From the NCBI RefSeq assembly GCF_020881035.1, contig NZ_JAJITC010000005.1:124001-188000 (forward strand): a stretch of DNA of 64,000 nt, given 5' to 3'. This stretch comes from Paraburkholderia translucens (GTDB lineage: Bacteria; Pseudomonadota; Gammaproteobacteria; Burkholderiales; Burkholderiaceae). Below are positions 54,380 to 62,030 of this stretch, piece after piece; positions within the stretch are counted from its first letter, which is position 1, and every line of letters starts with the position of its first letter. The notes beneath the pieces were generated by a model that saw nothing but the letters and a program-made list of their open reading frames with translations, did not search any database and was not told the origin of the DNA. Made by a program: the position numbers and the translations under genes.

Positions 54380-57300
54380 TCACGACGGACAAAGCGGCGG
54401 TGCGGTTCGAATCTGATAGATCGCGGCTTCGGGTTCCGAGAAGAACGGAGTGTCCGCGCTGCTTCTCTTCATCAATTCGCATGCGGTATGTATAAGCCAG
54501 GGCGGCGGTGCCTGTTGGAGCCATTCGGCTCGGCCTGCACGAAGATCCCAGATGCGTACCGAAATCGGGTTTCTGAAATCGCGCTGCTGAAGCAGCAGCA
54601 ACAGGTTGCCGTCGCGCGTGAATTGCAGCTTGGTGCCTCCGGCATCGCCGGTCATCAGCGGGCCGGTCATCGAGGGCAGTGCGTTCGCAAGGTCGGGCCG
54701 GGCGCGGCTATTTTCGACGACCCACAGTCCGCGCGGCGCCGACCAGGCCGCTCGCAAACGGTCGTCCAGCCACACGCCGGCGAGCGGCGGAGCCGCCCAC
54801 GGGGTCGGCCCAGTCACCAGACGCAGGTCTTCAGGTCCCGGCTGCGTGGTTTGCAGCGGGTCCCGCGGCGCAACGAAGCCGATTTGCAGCGGCGCCACTT
54901 TTCCAGAGGTGCTCTCCAGGATGGCCGGCACGTCGAATAGATACAGTCGCGGCTCGACGCTCTTGAAGAGAACCGCGTCCCGGCCCAGCACGAAACTCGT
55001 CCCCACGGTCTGATGCGGGCCCGTTGCGCTGCTCGCGGTCAATCTCGCCACGCCAATGTATTTGGGTGGCTGGAACCCATCCACGCGTCCCAGGTACAGA
55101 TCGAGCCCCGCCGACGGCGACGGACCGGCTCCCGACACGAGACGTTGATAACGACGCGAGACGAGATCGCTGAAGTCCGCGCTGGCTCGCTCTCCGCCTT
55201 CGTAGAGATAGGCAAACGTGTCGGGCAACCTGACCGATGGAGAAAACACGGGGCCGAACGACAGGCGAGTCAGGCTCTGGATGACGCGTCGCGTCGGCAG
55301 CGCCGTTTCCGCCCTGAGCGCGGCGGCGTCGACATAGACGATGCTGAGGTCGTAGGTGGCGCCTGAAGAGAAGCTGCTCGCCGTAATCAGCAACTTGCCG
55401 CCGATAAAATCGTAGCGTGGAAACACGGCGCCCCGGATCACCTCGGGCAACATGTTGCGCAAGTTGCGCATGACCGGTTTACCTTGCTCGTCCCAGTAGT
55501 AGGCGTAACCGGCAACCAGCGCGACCGGCCCGATCTGGTCGATGAACCCCACCGACGGCGGGAAGTTGCCGTTCGGGTTGTTGGCGGGTGGCGCGGGCAG
55601 TTCCAGGTGTTTGACCAACGGCAGTTGCGCGTAGTCGTAACCCGACGGAAGAGCTACGATGGCGAGCGATCTTCCGTCTCGCTCGAGTAGCGCCACCTGG
55701 CCGCGCGCCGCGTCCAGACCGGCGGCAAGGTATTGCCCGGTGAGTGCCGGCATGCGCACGAGTGTCAGTCTCAACGCGCGGATCGTGGCTTCGTGCAACG
55801 GCAGGTTGCCGCGTCTCAGCCTCTCGTAAAAGGTGTCGACACGGTCCGTGGCATCGAGATTGGCGAGCAGCAGAGCGAGGCTTTGCCTGAAATTGCCGCG
55901 CGGCGCGAAACTGGCGAGGCTGTTGCGCGCCGCGACCAGCGTCCCTTTCTCTTGCAGCAGATCGTGGCTTCGGGAGGTACCTACCGCGACAGTGACCACG
56001 ACCGCCATTGCGAGCAAGGCGATCGCCCCTCCCATGCTCCATAGCAGTTTCTGCCGGCTTCGGCGTTCCGCCTTCTGTCGCTCGCGCCGCTCGGTATAGG
56101 ACATTTTCCACCGCACCAGCGCGGTTGCCAGAACATCATGCTGCAGGCTGAAATACCGCGGCCGTTCCGGCGGCTCGCCGCGTAGCAAGGGTCGCCGCCC
56201 GTGGCTGAGTTCGAAGAACACGGCGCGCACATCGCCCTCGATCTTCTCGTCGCGTGCGCGCTTTTCCAGCTCCTCGACGGACTCGGTCAAGGACACGAGC
56301 GTGCCGCCACCCTGCCGGCTGACGAGGCTGTACAACAGCGCATACCATTGATCCGGGTGCGAGCGGGTCCGGCGCGCGGCCTCGCTGACGACATCAAGAA
56401 CATAGGTCTTCATGATGCCGTCCACGCCGCCGAGCGAACGGAAATCCGCATGCGTGATGACCCGTTTATGCGCAGTCAGACAGCTGAACAGCGCCGAGCA
56501 GATGACCTGCAACACCGGAGTGACCGAGCCGACCGGATAGGACTTCAGCAGGTCATCGACGATTTCCTCACGTACGCCCGGGTTGTACGAGAAGTTGTAA
56601 ACGGAGCTGCCGTCGGCGTGCGTCGCGGTGGTCGGCAGGCTCACGACGCGCAGCAACGCCTCCTTGTCGCGTATCGAGCGCAACAGGTAAGGTTCGACGC
56701 CGCCGTGTTTCGGCCGGTCGCTAAGACGGGTATCGCTGATGCGCAGTTCGTCGCGAAAGCGGCCGTAGTATTCCGTTCTCAGAGAGATGATGATGCGCAC
56801 GTCGATGTTGAGCAGATAGACCCTCTCCAGAAAATAGAAGAACGCCGCCGATGCTTCGTGGACCTCGGAATCGCCGGTATCGCGCGTGAGGACTTCTTCG
56901 GCCTGATCCAGCACGAGCACCAGCCTGCCGGGTAGTTGGCCGCAAATATCGATCAGCACGTCGGCAAGCCCGATCGCAAGCTGCCGTCGCGGACCCTTCG
57001 CCAGCGCGCGCAGACGATGGCACACGTCGTCGCGCACGTCGCGATCGACCAGCGTGCAGACGTCGTTCTCGGCTGCGCCGCCGGCGTCGCCCATTGCGAT
57101 CGCCCCACTGTCGAGCGCGTTCGTGAGCGCGTGGCTGATCTGCGGCAAAGGGTCCGCGGTACAGCGGATCGTATGATCGTCACCACCGAGAAACAGGGTG
57201 CGTCGCTCGGGGTCCTGGCGCAGGTAATGGATGAGCCCGGCACGCAGGAACGAAGACTTTCCCGCGCCGCTCGAACCTTGGAGCAGCAGTATCTTCACGC

Positions 57301-57439
57301 CGAAGCGCAGCAGCGATTCCGCACACTGGCGAATGTTTTCGTCACGCTCGGAGAAAAGAACCGCATCGGTTTCGCGATAAAACCGCAGGCCGGGATACGG
57401 ATGTTTCGGCCATTTCACATCATGTCGCGAAGTATCCAC
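54380..57439 (-). CDS. STAND-type NTPase with membrane anchor and C-terminal sensor-like region
   Basis: The 1019-aa protein has an nSTAND1-type P-loop domain (about residues 15-450): PYPGLRFYRETDAVLFSERD, Walker A GSSGAGKSS (55-63), Walker B LVLVLDQAEEVL (173-184), then RIIISLRTEYYGRF and SVTPVLQVICSALF. A basic stretch (RRERQKAERRSRQK) leads into one membrane helix (about 465-487). Residues 488-1019 form a large beta-rich region, perhaps a degenerate propeller, with a late VRIWDLRAGR that resembles a WD repeat end. GTG 57439 starts 3 nt after the CHAT gene stop. STAND proteins oligomerise on sensing a ligand and activate a coupled effector; the neighbouring CHAT peptidase is the likely effector. 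Confidence 0.88.
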   Translation of the reverse strand: MDTSRHDVKWPKHPYPGLRFYRETDAVLFSERDENIRQCAESLLRFGVKILLLQGSSGAGKSSFLRAGLIHYLRQDPERRTLFLGGDDHTIRCTADPLPQISHALTNALDSGAIAMGDAGGAAENDVCTLVDRDVRDDVCHRLRALAKGPRRQLAIGLADVLIDICGQLPGRLVLVLDQAEEVLTRDTGDSEVHEASAAFFYFLERVYLLNIDVRIIISLRTEYYGRFRDELRISDTRLSDRPKHGGVEPYLLRSIRDKEALLRVVSLPTTATHADGSSVYNFSYNPGVREEIVDDLLKSYPVGSVTPVLQVICSALFSCLTAHKRVITHADFRSLGGVDGIMKTYVLDVVSEAARRTRSHPDQWYALLYSLVSRQGGGTLVSLTESVEELEKRARDEKIEGDVRAVFFELSHGRRPLLRGEPPERPRYFSLQHDVLATALVRWKMSYTERRERQKAERRSRQKLLWSMGGAIALLAMAVVVTVAVGTSRSHDLLQEKGTLVAARNSLASFAPRGNFRQSLALLLANLDATDRVDTFYERLRRGNLPLHEATIRALRLTLVRMPALTGQYLAAGLDAARGQVALLERDGRSLAIVALPSGYDYAQLPLVKHLELPAPPANNPNGNFPPSVGFIDQIGPVALVAGYAYYWDEQGKPVMRNLRNMLPEVIRGAVFPRYDFIGGKLLITASSFSSGATYDLSIVYVDAAALRAETALPTRRVIQSLTRLSFGPVFSPSVRLPDTFAYLYEGGERASADFSDLVSRRYQRLVSGAGPSPSAGLDLYLGRVDGFQPPKYIGVARLTASSATGPHQTVGTSFVLGRDAVLFKSVEPRLYLFDVPAILESTSGKVAPLQIGFVAPRDPLQTTQPGPEDLRLVTGPTPWAAPPLAGVWLDDRLRAAWSAPRGLWVVENSRARPDLANALPSMTGPLMTGDAGGTKLQFTRDGNLLLLLQQRDFRNPISVRIWDLRAGRAEWLQQAPPPWLIHTACELMKRSSADTPFFSEPEAAIYQIRTAPPLCPS

Positions 57440-57442
57440 GAT

Positions 57443-58576
57443 TTACGCCGCCTTCAGATGGGTGAACGGCGTTGCCAACCTGAAGCGGCGATCCGCGTAG
57501 CATGTATAAAACAGGTTCAGCGGGAACAGGTCGGTGTCGTTCTGCATGTGATCGAACGCGTCTCCGAGCGACAGGCCCTCCGCACACAAGCCCCACATGA
57601 TCCGGGTACCGCACCGGATGGCATGCGTGTTGAGGATTTCCGCCTCGGTGCCGATCAACCCGCAAAAGCCTCGCTCGGCAACCGCGCCGAGCAGGGAGCA
57701 GTTCTCTCCACCCGTCGCGGACAGGCAGCAATTGAGCACGATCAGCGCGGTATGCGCATCGTCGCGATTGCGGTGCAGCATCTCCGCGAACTGCAACGAG
57801 TCGATCCTCGTACTATCGAGTTCGAGCATGTCGCCATTGGAATGCGCGAATACGAAAACGACGCCGTCCCATCCCGCCGCTTCACCGCAGGCACGCTGGG
57901 CGTTGGGCCAATCGTAGTAGCCCTTGCGAAAATCGATCGTCGTGAGCAGCAGATCGAGGTGGGCCCGGTCGTCGCCGAGGTAAGCGGCGGCATTCGCCAA
58001 CTCGCTTTTGTGCAGTGCATAGAGCGACTTGAACGAAGCCGGATCAATGACGAGCGCGCCGCACGGCCCGCCGTCGATCGCCATCGTGATCTTGAACCGG
58101 TTGAGCCAGAATCCCGCGAAGTCTTCACGCGACGGCCGTTTTGCCTCCGTTGCCGGCGCGTCCGTGGGCTCGGAAACGGGTGCGCCGTTCGCATAGACGA
58201 AGCCGAGCGGCAGCGTCACCTGATCGTCGGAGCAGAAGATTTTCACTTCTGCGCCGTGTGGCAGCGCATCCAGCGCTTCGAGCAATTCTTGCGCGTGCTC
58301 GTCCCTGAAGTTGAAGATGGCATTCGAAAGCCATCGTCCACATTCTGTGAGCCGGTTGAGAATTTCCCTGTAACGGACCCAGCCCGGGTCTTTGCTTTCG
58401 TCGAGCTGAGTCGTCTGGACGTAATCGTTGAGGTTATTCAGCTCGTCGCGTATCTTGCGCGCGCGATCGAGCAGGAACGCTTTCGGCAGCAAAATCGGCT
58501 TGGATCGGCGACCGCCCTCGTCCGAGCGCCAGACCAACTTGATACTGTCGCCGTTGGCATCAAGAAAGAGTTGCAT
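57443..58576 (-). CDS. CHAT-like (caspase-fold) peptidase
   Basis: The 377-aa cytoplasmic protein has an N-terminal helical region (about 30-110) and a C-terminal CHAT/caspase-like domain. The degenerate LPLGFVYANG (121-130) corresponds to the LPWELLY element of CHAT proteins. The catalytic dyad candidates are His245 in VVFVFAHSNGDML and Cys282 or Cys283 in ALIVLNCCLSA. The segment GFCGLIGTEAEI and late FPLNLFYTCYAD also match the domain layout. ATG 58576 has GAGGGGGCGAC upstream. It is the first gene of a compact three-gene operon with a STAND NTPase and an unknown protein (gaps of 3 and 11 nt). Such pairs are typical of signal-activated protease systems, many of them antiphage. Confidence 0.82.
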   Translation of the reverse strand: MQLFLDANGDSIKLVWRSDEGGRRSKPILLPKAFLLDRARKIRDELNNLNDYVQTTQLDESKDPGWVRYREILNRLTECGRWLSNAIFNFRDEHAQELLEALDALPHGAEVKIFCSDDQVTLPLGFVYANGAPVSEPTDAPATEAKRPSREDFAGFWLNRFKITMAIDGGPCGALVIDPASFKSLYALHKSELANAAAYLGDDRAHLDLLLTTIDFRKGYYDWPNAQRACGEAAGWDGVVFVFAHSNGDMLELDSTRIDSLQFAEMLHRNRDDAHTALIVLNCCLSATGGENCSLLGAVAERGFCGLIGTEAEILNTHAIRCGTRIMWGLCAEGLSLGDAFDHMQNDTDLFPLNLFYTCYADRRFRLATPFTHLKAA

Positions 58577-59387
58577 GTCGCCCCCTCGCCCCGCCCGTCA
58601 AGCTCTTCAGGCAAAACGGTGCTTATGTCCGATTTTTAAATCAAGCTCCGCAATAATCGGATTGAAGGCGTATGGAGACGATTGTTTGGCCGGTAAATGC
58701 TTGGGAATGCGGAATCTGCGCACCTGTCGCAGCGCGGCCCTGTGCCGGCCGATCGACTAATCCGATCAGGATCGCCATTGCCATTGTTGATCAGCCACTC
58801 GGTAACGATCTCGTGCCGAATGTCGTGTTTCGTATTCGTTTGAGGCGCGGTGGGTTAATTTCGGGCTGCAGTGTGCGCCGCAATGAATCGACGTATTACG
58901 TTGACTGCTGCCCGCAACTTTTCTGCGGCGGCTGCAGTTTCGTCGCGATACGGATGGTCCTCGCCAAGCAGTTTGACCCAGCGGATGTCGCCAACTTCGT
59001 GAAAGACCACCCGCCCGAGAAGATCGCGAGCGAACCGGGACATCGCACGGCGGTGGTTGGCGCGGATCAGGAGGTTCTCGAAGTGCCGGACCCGAGCGTG
59101 CGGTCCGGCATCGAATATGAAATGCACTCTCCGGCACTCTCCGCCTCCGTTCCCGAGAATTCTGTGTCCGCCCCCGATGGGTGTCGGGAAGGGTCGCAAA
59201 GGTTCGAGGAGCCAGCAGGGCTTTCTAGCTGAGCTGAAGGCAGCCGGGCAAGAACCTACGAAGGAGGCTGAGCGCTCATGCTTCCAAGACGCAGGCACAG
59301 CCGTGATTAAGCCTGTTACAGCGCCCGCGTCACTTGTCAAACTGACCAAGCTCTCTTGTGCGTGCTTTCGTCATCGATGTCATGCAA
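58577..59387. other. Gene-poor interval upstream of CHAT-STAND operon
   Basis: About 810 bp. It holds one weak candidate gene (58855-59127) and the operon's promoter region, where 58600-58670 is relatively AT-rich (ATTTTTAAATC). No IS ends, direct repeats or tRNA were seen that would define an island boundary. Confidence 0.45.
58855..59127 (-). CDS. Possible small basic protein
   Basis: A 90-aa frame from GTG 59127 (GGAGA immediately upstream) reads VHFIFDAGPHARVRHFENLL, then IRANHRRAMSRFARDLLGRV and EDHPYRDETAAAAEKLRAAV. The composition is helical and basic, and looks coding rather than random. No family was recognised, and no partner gene is evident. It may be a fragment of a longer gene, because the upstream frame is open but loses coding character. 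Confidence 0.35.
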   Translation of the reverse strand: MHFIFDAGPHARVRHFENLLIRANHRRAMSRFARDLLGRVVFHEVGDIRWVKLLGEDHPYRDETAAAAEKLRAAVNVIRRFIAAHTAARN

Positions 59388-59816
59388 CTAAAAAAAGATG
59401 TACCTGGCAGAACCCGGCCCTGGATCGTAGATGTAGCTATAGCAGTAGTTATCGCGGTATTGAACCCAAGCCGCTTGCGCTTTTAAGAACCTCGGTAGGG
59501 CAACCGGTTCATCATTCAGTTTCGCGTAATCGTTGTCGTCTTTCTTGATTTTGGCCGTAAGTGCTGCGAGTTGTTTGTTTAACTCTTCTGTGGAACGTTC
59601 GAATTCCCGGTGTTCGCGTTCCTCCATATCCTCGGCTGACGCTCCATCGCCTGTCTTGCACAAGTGGTCGATCTGCGCGCGTGTGTGCCTGTGAAAGTGG
59701 ACAGCGGACGGTCGAAAGTCATGATAGTCGAACTCGCCGGAGTAGCGAGTCTTCGCAAACGCGATAACCGATACCACCAGCGACAGCGACGAGAGTGCTA
59801 GAAGGCTACGTTTCAT
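59388..59816 (-). CDS. LprI-like secreted protein, C-terminally short
   Basis: The 142-aa exported protein has a signal peptide (KRSLLALSSLSLVVSVIAFA, cleaved near residue 21). The mature region is charged and helical (EEREHREFERSTEELNKQLA) and ends with FLKAQAAWVQYRDNYCYSYI, the LprI (DUF1311) motif AW..YRD..C. LprI proteins inhibit host lysozyme, and the domain normally continues about 30 residues past this cysteine with a second cysteine. Here the protein stops after SARYIFF, so it may be truncated. ATG 59816 lies just after the GCCCCGC hairpin of the next gene. Confidence 0.6.
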   Translation of the reverse strand: MKRSLLALSSLSLVVSVIAFAKTRYSGEFDYHDFRPSAVHFHRHTRAQIDHLCKTGDGASAEDMEEREHREFERSTEELNKQLAALTAKIKKDDNDYAKLNDEPVALPRFLKAQAAWVQYRDNYCYSYIYDPGPGSARYIFF

Positions 59817-59837
59817 GTTCGTCTGCAAATAAACGAA

Positions 59838-59855
59838 GCCCCGCCGAAGCGGGGC
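59838..59855 (-). terminator. Intrinsic terminator
   Basis: A 7-bp perfect stem GCCCCGC/GCGGGGC (59838-59844 and 59849-59855) with a 4-nt loop lies 22 bp past the stop of the minus-strand gene ending at 59877. On the minus strand it is followed by TTCGTTTATTT. It also lies just upstream of the LprI-like gene, so that gene probably has its own promoter or depends on read-through. Confidence 0.75.
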
Positions 59856-59876
59856 CACGGACCAGGCAATTGGTGA

Positions 59877-60350
59877 TTAAGAAGCCGGTGTTTCAGTGCA
59901 CACTCTCGGGTCCGCTGCATGTTTGAAGCCGCCAGGCGTAACTTCTGATTGGCCCTTTTCAGGTGGCGCTATAGTCACACTCTTGACGTGCTCCACGATT
60001 CGCACCGCTTTCGACAGGTTCCCGCCAACAGACCGACCATGTTTATCCAGAAAGGTGGCTTGTGTGTTCACCGTAAGGATAACGGGGTATTCGCCTTTGA
60101 CGCTACGCCAGTTCGCCCACATGGAATATGGCCCAATCCTGGTACCACCTAGTGCCTTCGATTGAACGTTTCCTATCCGAGTCCCAATTGGGTCACTAAC
60201 AATGTCAAAGCCACAAAAGACGAATTGTCTCAGTGTAGGGTTCTGATCCAATAACGGGACAATCGAAGAATTAAAGTCAACAGAACCAGTCCCGTCAAGG
60301 GAGAACGAAACAACCGGCCAAAGCAAAAAAAGCAGGAGCAATCGTTTCAT
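59877..60350 (-). CDS. Secreted protein downstream of VgrG/PAAR-type fragment
   Basis: The 157-aa exported protein has a signal peptide MKRLLLLFLLWPVVSFS (cleaved near residue 17). The mature part has FVFCGFDIVSDPIGTRIGNV, then RIGPYSMWANWRSVKGEYPV and a C-terminal DPRVCTETPAS, with two cysteines that could form a disulfide. Overall it is beta-rich. No family was recognised. Its ATG is one nucleotide after the stop of the upstream gene, so the two are translationally coupled. With a type VI-like fragment upstream, a periplasmic immunity protein is a plausible but unproven role. Confidence 0.75.
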   Translation of the reverse strand: MKRLLLLFLLWPVVSFSLDGTGSVDFNSSIVPLLDQNPTLRQFVFCGFDIVSDPIGTRIGNVQSKALGGTRIGPYSMWANWRSVKGEYPVILTVNTQATFLDKHGRSVGGNLSKAVRIVEHVKSVTIAPPEKGQSEVTPGGFKHAADPRVCTETPAS

Positions 60351-60351
60351 G

Positions 60352-60813
60352 TCAAGTACCGAGAAATTTGACACGGGCGTTTTGAAGATCGCCGCCGGAT
60401 GCTCGCCATGCCCTTGTGGCCGCACTTCCGGGACCGCTGAAATGATCAATGTGATTGCCCCGGATTCCGCCCCCCGTATCATCGATAACGTCGACTATGT
60501 TCGCGTCAACATGCACCCGATAAAACGCGTTCTTGAGTGGCCGGCCCGCACCATCTCTCAGCACGAACTGCTCATCGAAACGCTGCCGTGAGCGCCCGCG
60601 ACAATCGCACGCCCATGCGTAGCTCAAGGCCTCGGCCATTTCGTAGTCGGTCGAATGTGACCGAAGCCTATCCTGCGGAAAGAATTCGCCGGTTTCGACG
60701 TTCAGAGCCATCGCGGACGGCATCGGCGAAAAGGTGGAGTACATTGAATACGTGATTCGGCAAAGAAGGCGCTCCTCTTTGTCTCCAGTGTCCTTGTTTT
60801 TCTGCGCCTCCAT
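60352..60813 (-). CDS. Protein with T6SS-effector-like linker motif
   Basis: The 153-aa soluble protein starts MEAQKNKDTGDKEERLLCRI and contains FDEQFVLRDGAGRPLKNAFY, a motif typical of the linker after PAAR or VgrG-type domains in type VI effectors and polymorphic toxins. The part before it (MNVETGEFFPQDRLRSHST, DYEMAEALSYAWACDCRGRS) is not recognised. The C-terminus has no visible toxin domain and is probably a remnant or a short carrier. GGAAGAGGTCGA forms a good ribosome-binding site. A 129-bp segment repeated at 61878-62006 lies immediately upstream. Confidence 0.65.
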   Translation of the reverse strand: MEAQKNKDTGDKEERLLCRITYSMYSTFSPMPSAMALNVETGEFFPQDRLRSHSTDYEMAEALSYAWACDCRGRSRQRFDEQFVLRDGAGRPLKNAFYRVHVDANIVDVIDDTGGGIRGNHIDHFSGPGSAATRAWRASGGDLQNARVKFLGT

Positions 60814-60830
60814 TCGACCTCTTCCTGTCC

Positions 60831-60959
60831 ATCAGACGACACCCGACGAATTAACCATCCAAATCGTGTAATGGTCAACAGCATTAAATTGGGATAGAGC
60901 CGCTTCGACAAAAATTGGCGATGATTCCGGCCATCTCATTTTCAGGTGCACCTTTCCGG
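60831..60959 (-). repeat. 129-bp direct repeat, copy 1
   Basis: By hand alignment this segment matches 61878-62006 over 129 bp with 13 differences and no gaps (about 90 percent identity), in the same orientation. It lies 17 bp upstream of the 60352-60813 gene. On the minus strand both copies keep two open frames to a shared stop, so the repeat may encode the duplicated C-terminal end of an upstream protein. Confidence 0.85.
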
Positions 60960-61101
60960 TTCTCGGCTCAGAAAAGATTGACGCGCTGGTAGTCCTCATC
61001 GATCTGGATCTTGACCTTGACCACGTTCCGATATTTTCATCTTTCCTCGACAGTTACAGTATGACTACACGACTACTGACCATGACTGTTCGGCTTGTCG
61101 C

Positions 61102-61449
61102 CTACGACGGGCAAGAGTTGGAAATATCGATAATTTTCATCGTAGGCACGTTCTCTCCGAAAGTTACAAGCCTCAGGCACTTATTATTTTTTGAATAATT
61201 GAAAATACACGATGGCCGATCTATCGCACAGCTTTCCACTTCCTTGATGCCATCTCGTACTAAAATATTTTCTATGCCAATATGTTCGCCCGGCATCGTC
61301 GATTGAACAGGATACCAACCCTTGTGAATTAAGAGATTTCTGGCGTGCAAAAAATTCATGGCGACTTTTACTTCTTCGGCATGAGCAATTAGGGAAGCCA
61401 ACACTAAAATTCCTGCTGCAACTGGAACTTTAATCAATTGTTCCACCAT
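61102..61449 (-). CDS. Small AT-rich secreted protein
   Basis: The 115-aa exported protein has a signal peptide (VPVAAGILVLASLIAHA, cleaved near residue 24). The mature part contains LHARNLLIHKGWYPVQSTMP, then EVESCAIDRPSCIFNYSKNN, with three or four cysteines. It belongs by appearance to a family of small periplasmic proteins in Burkholderia of unknown function. The gene is clearly more AT-rich than its neighbours, and no Shine-Dalgarno sequence precedes the ATG at 61449, which suggests recent acquisition. It lies between the two repeat copies. Confidence 0.7.
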   Translation of the reverse strand: MVEQLIKVPVAAGILVLASLIAHAEEVKVAMNFLHARNLLIHKGWYPVQSTMPGEHIGIENILVRDGIKEVESCAIDRPSCIFNYSKNNKCLRLVTFGENVPTMKIIDISNSCPS

Positions 61450-61597
61450 ATTTTTTTGTATGACGAAGAAAAAACCTCATAGGTGGCATAGGGCTGCTTA
61501 TAGCGGCCCGGCAACCCTGTACCCTGCGGCAGAGCCGCCCATCTACGGGACGCGGCCGACAACGCAGTATTGATATCCCCCGATAGGATTGGGTCAA

Positions 61598-61861
61598 TTA
61601 CCCCGATTGAACGAAGAATCTCAACGGCGATAACATCTTGGGTATGAGGACTGAAGTCTCCCCCCTTTCAGCGTCACCAATTGCGTAAATAAAGGCTCTC
61701 ACATTCGCATTTTTAAGATATTCCTCGTCTTCTTCGAGTCGCGTCTTTCGTCGTGACGCAACCTGAACCTGTTTCGCGTCGCTGTCAGCCGTATTCGTAG
61801 TCGTTCTTCGCGCGGCGTGGGCAAGATGCTTTCCTGAGGGGGATATTACAGTCTTAGGCAC
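61598..61861 (-). CDS. Short fragment resembling N-terminus of a muramidase-like effector
   Basis: The 87-aa frame starts at GTG 61861 (MPKTVISPSGKHLAHAARRT) and has a basic/acidic linker, then YLKNANVRAFIYAIGDAERG. The NVRAF...AxAERGE pattern is like the beginning of lysozyme-type or glycohydrolase domains found in type VI and phage effectors. The domain stops after about 25 residues (ETSVLIPKMLSPLRF). It is therefore probably a truncated gene. Its start sits 16 bp after repeat copy 2 on the minus strand, the same arrangement as the first gene of the neighbouring unit. Confidence 0.5.
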   Translation of the reverse strand: MPKTVISPSGKHLAHAARRTTTNTADSDAKQVQVASRRKTRLEEDEEYLKNANVRAFIYAIGDAERGETSVLIPKMLSPLRFFVQSG

Positions 61862-61877
61862 GTGCCGCCCCGTTGCA

Positions 61878-62006
61878 ATCAGACGACACCCGACGACTTA
61901 ACCATCCAGATCGGGTAACGGTCAACAGCATTAAATTGGGATAGAGCAGTTTTGACAAAAATTGACGATGATTCCGGGCATCTCACTTTCAACTGCATCT
62001 TTCCGG
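61878..62006 (-). repeat. 129-bp direct repeat, copy 2
   Basis: Second copy of the 60831-60959 segment, 1047 bp apart, in the same orientation. It lies 16 bp upstream of the 61598-61861 frame. The two copies flank the AT-rich small protein gene and the effector-like fragment, consistent with duplication of a cassette. Confidence 0.85.
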
Positions 62007-62030
62007 CTCCTGTATGAACTATCGCGCAAC

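Noticed and set aside
56936..58639. 567-codon plus-strand frame antisense to the STAND/CHAT genes
   Set aside because: No domain, no ribosome-binding site, and composition typical of a shadow; the minus-strand genes carry catalytic motifs.
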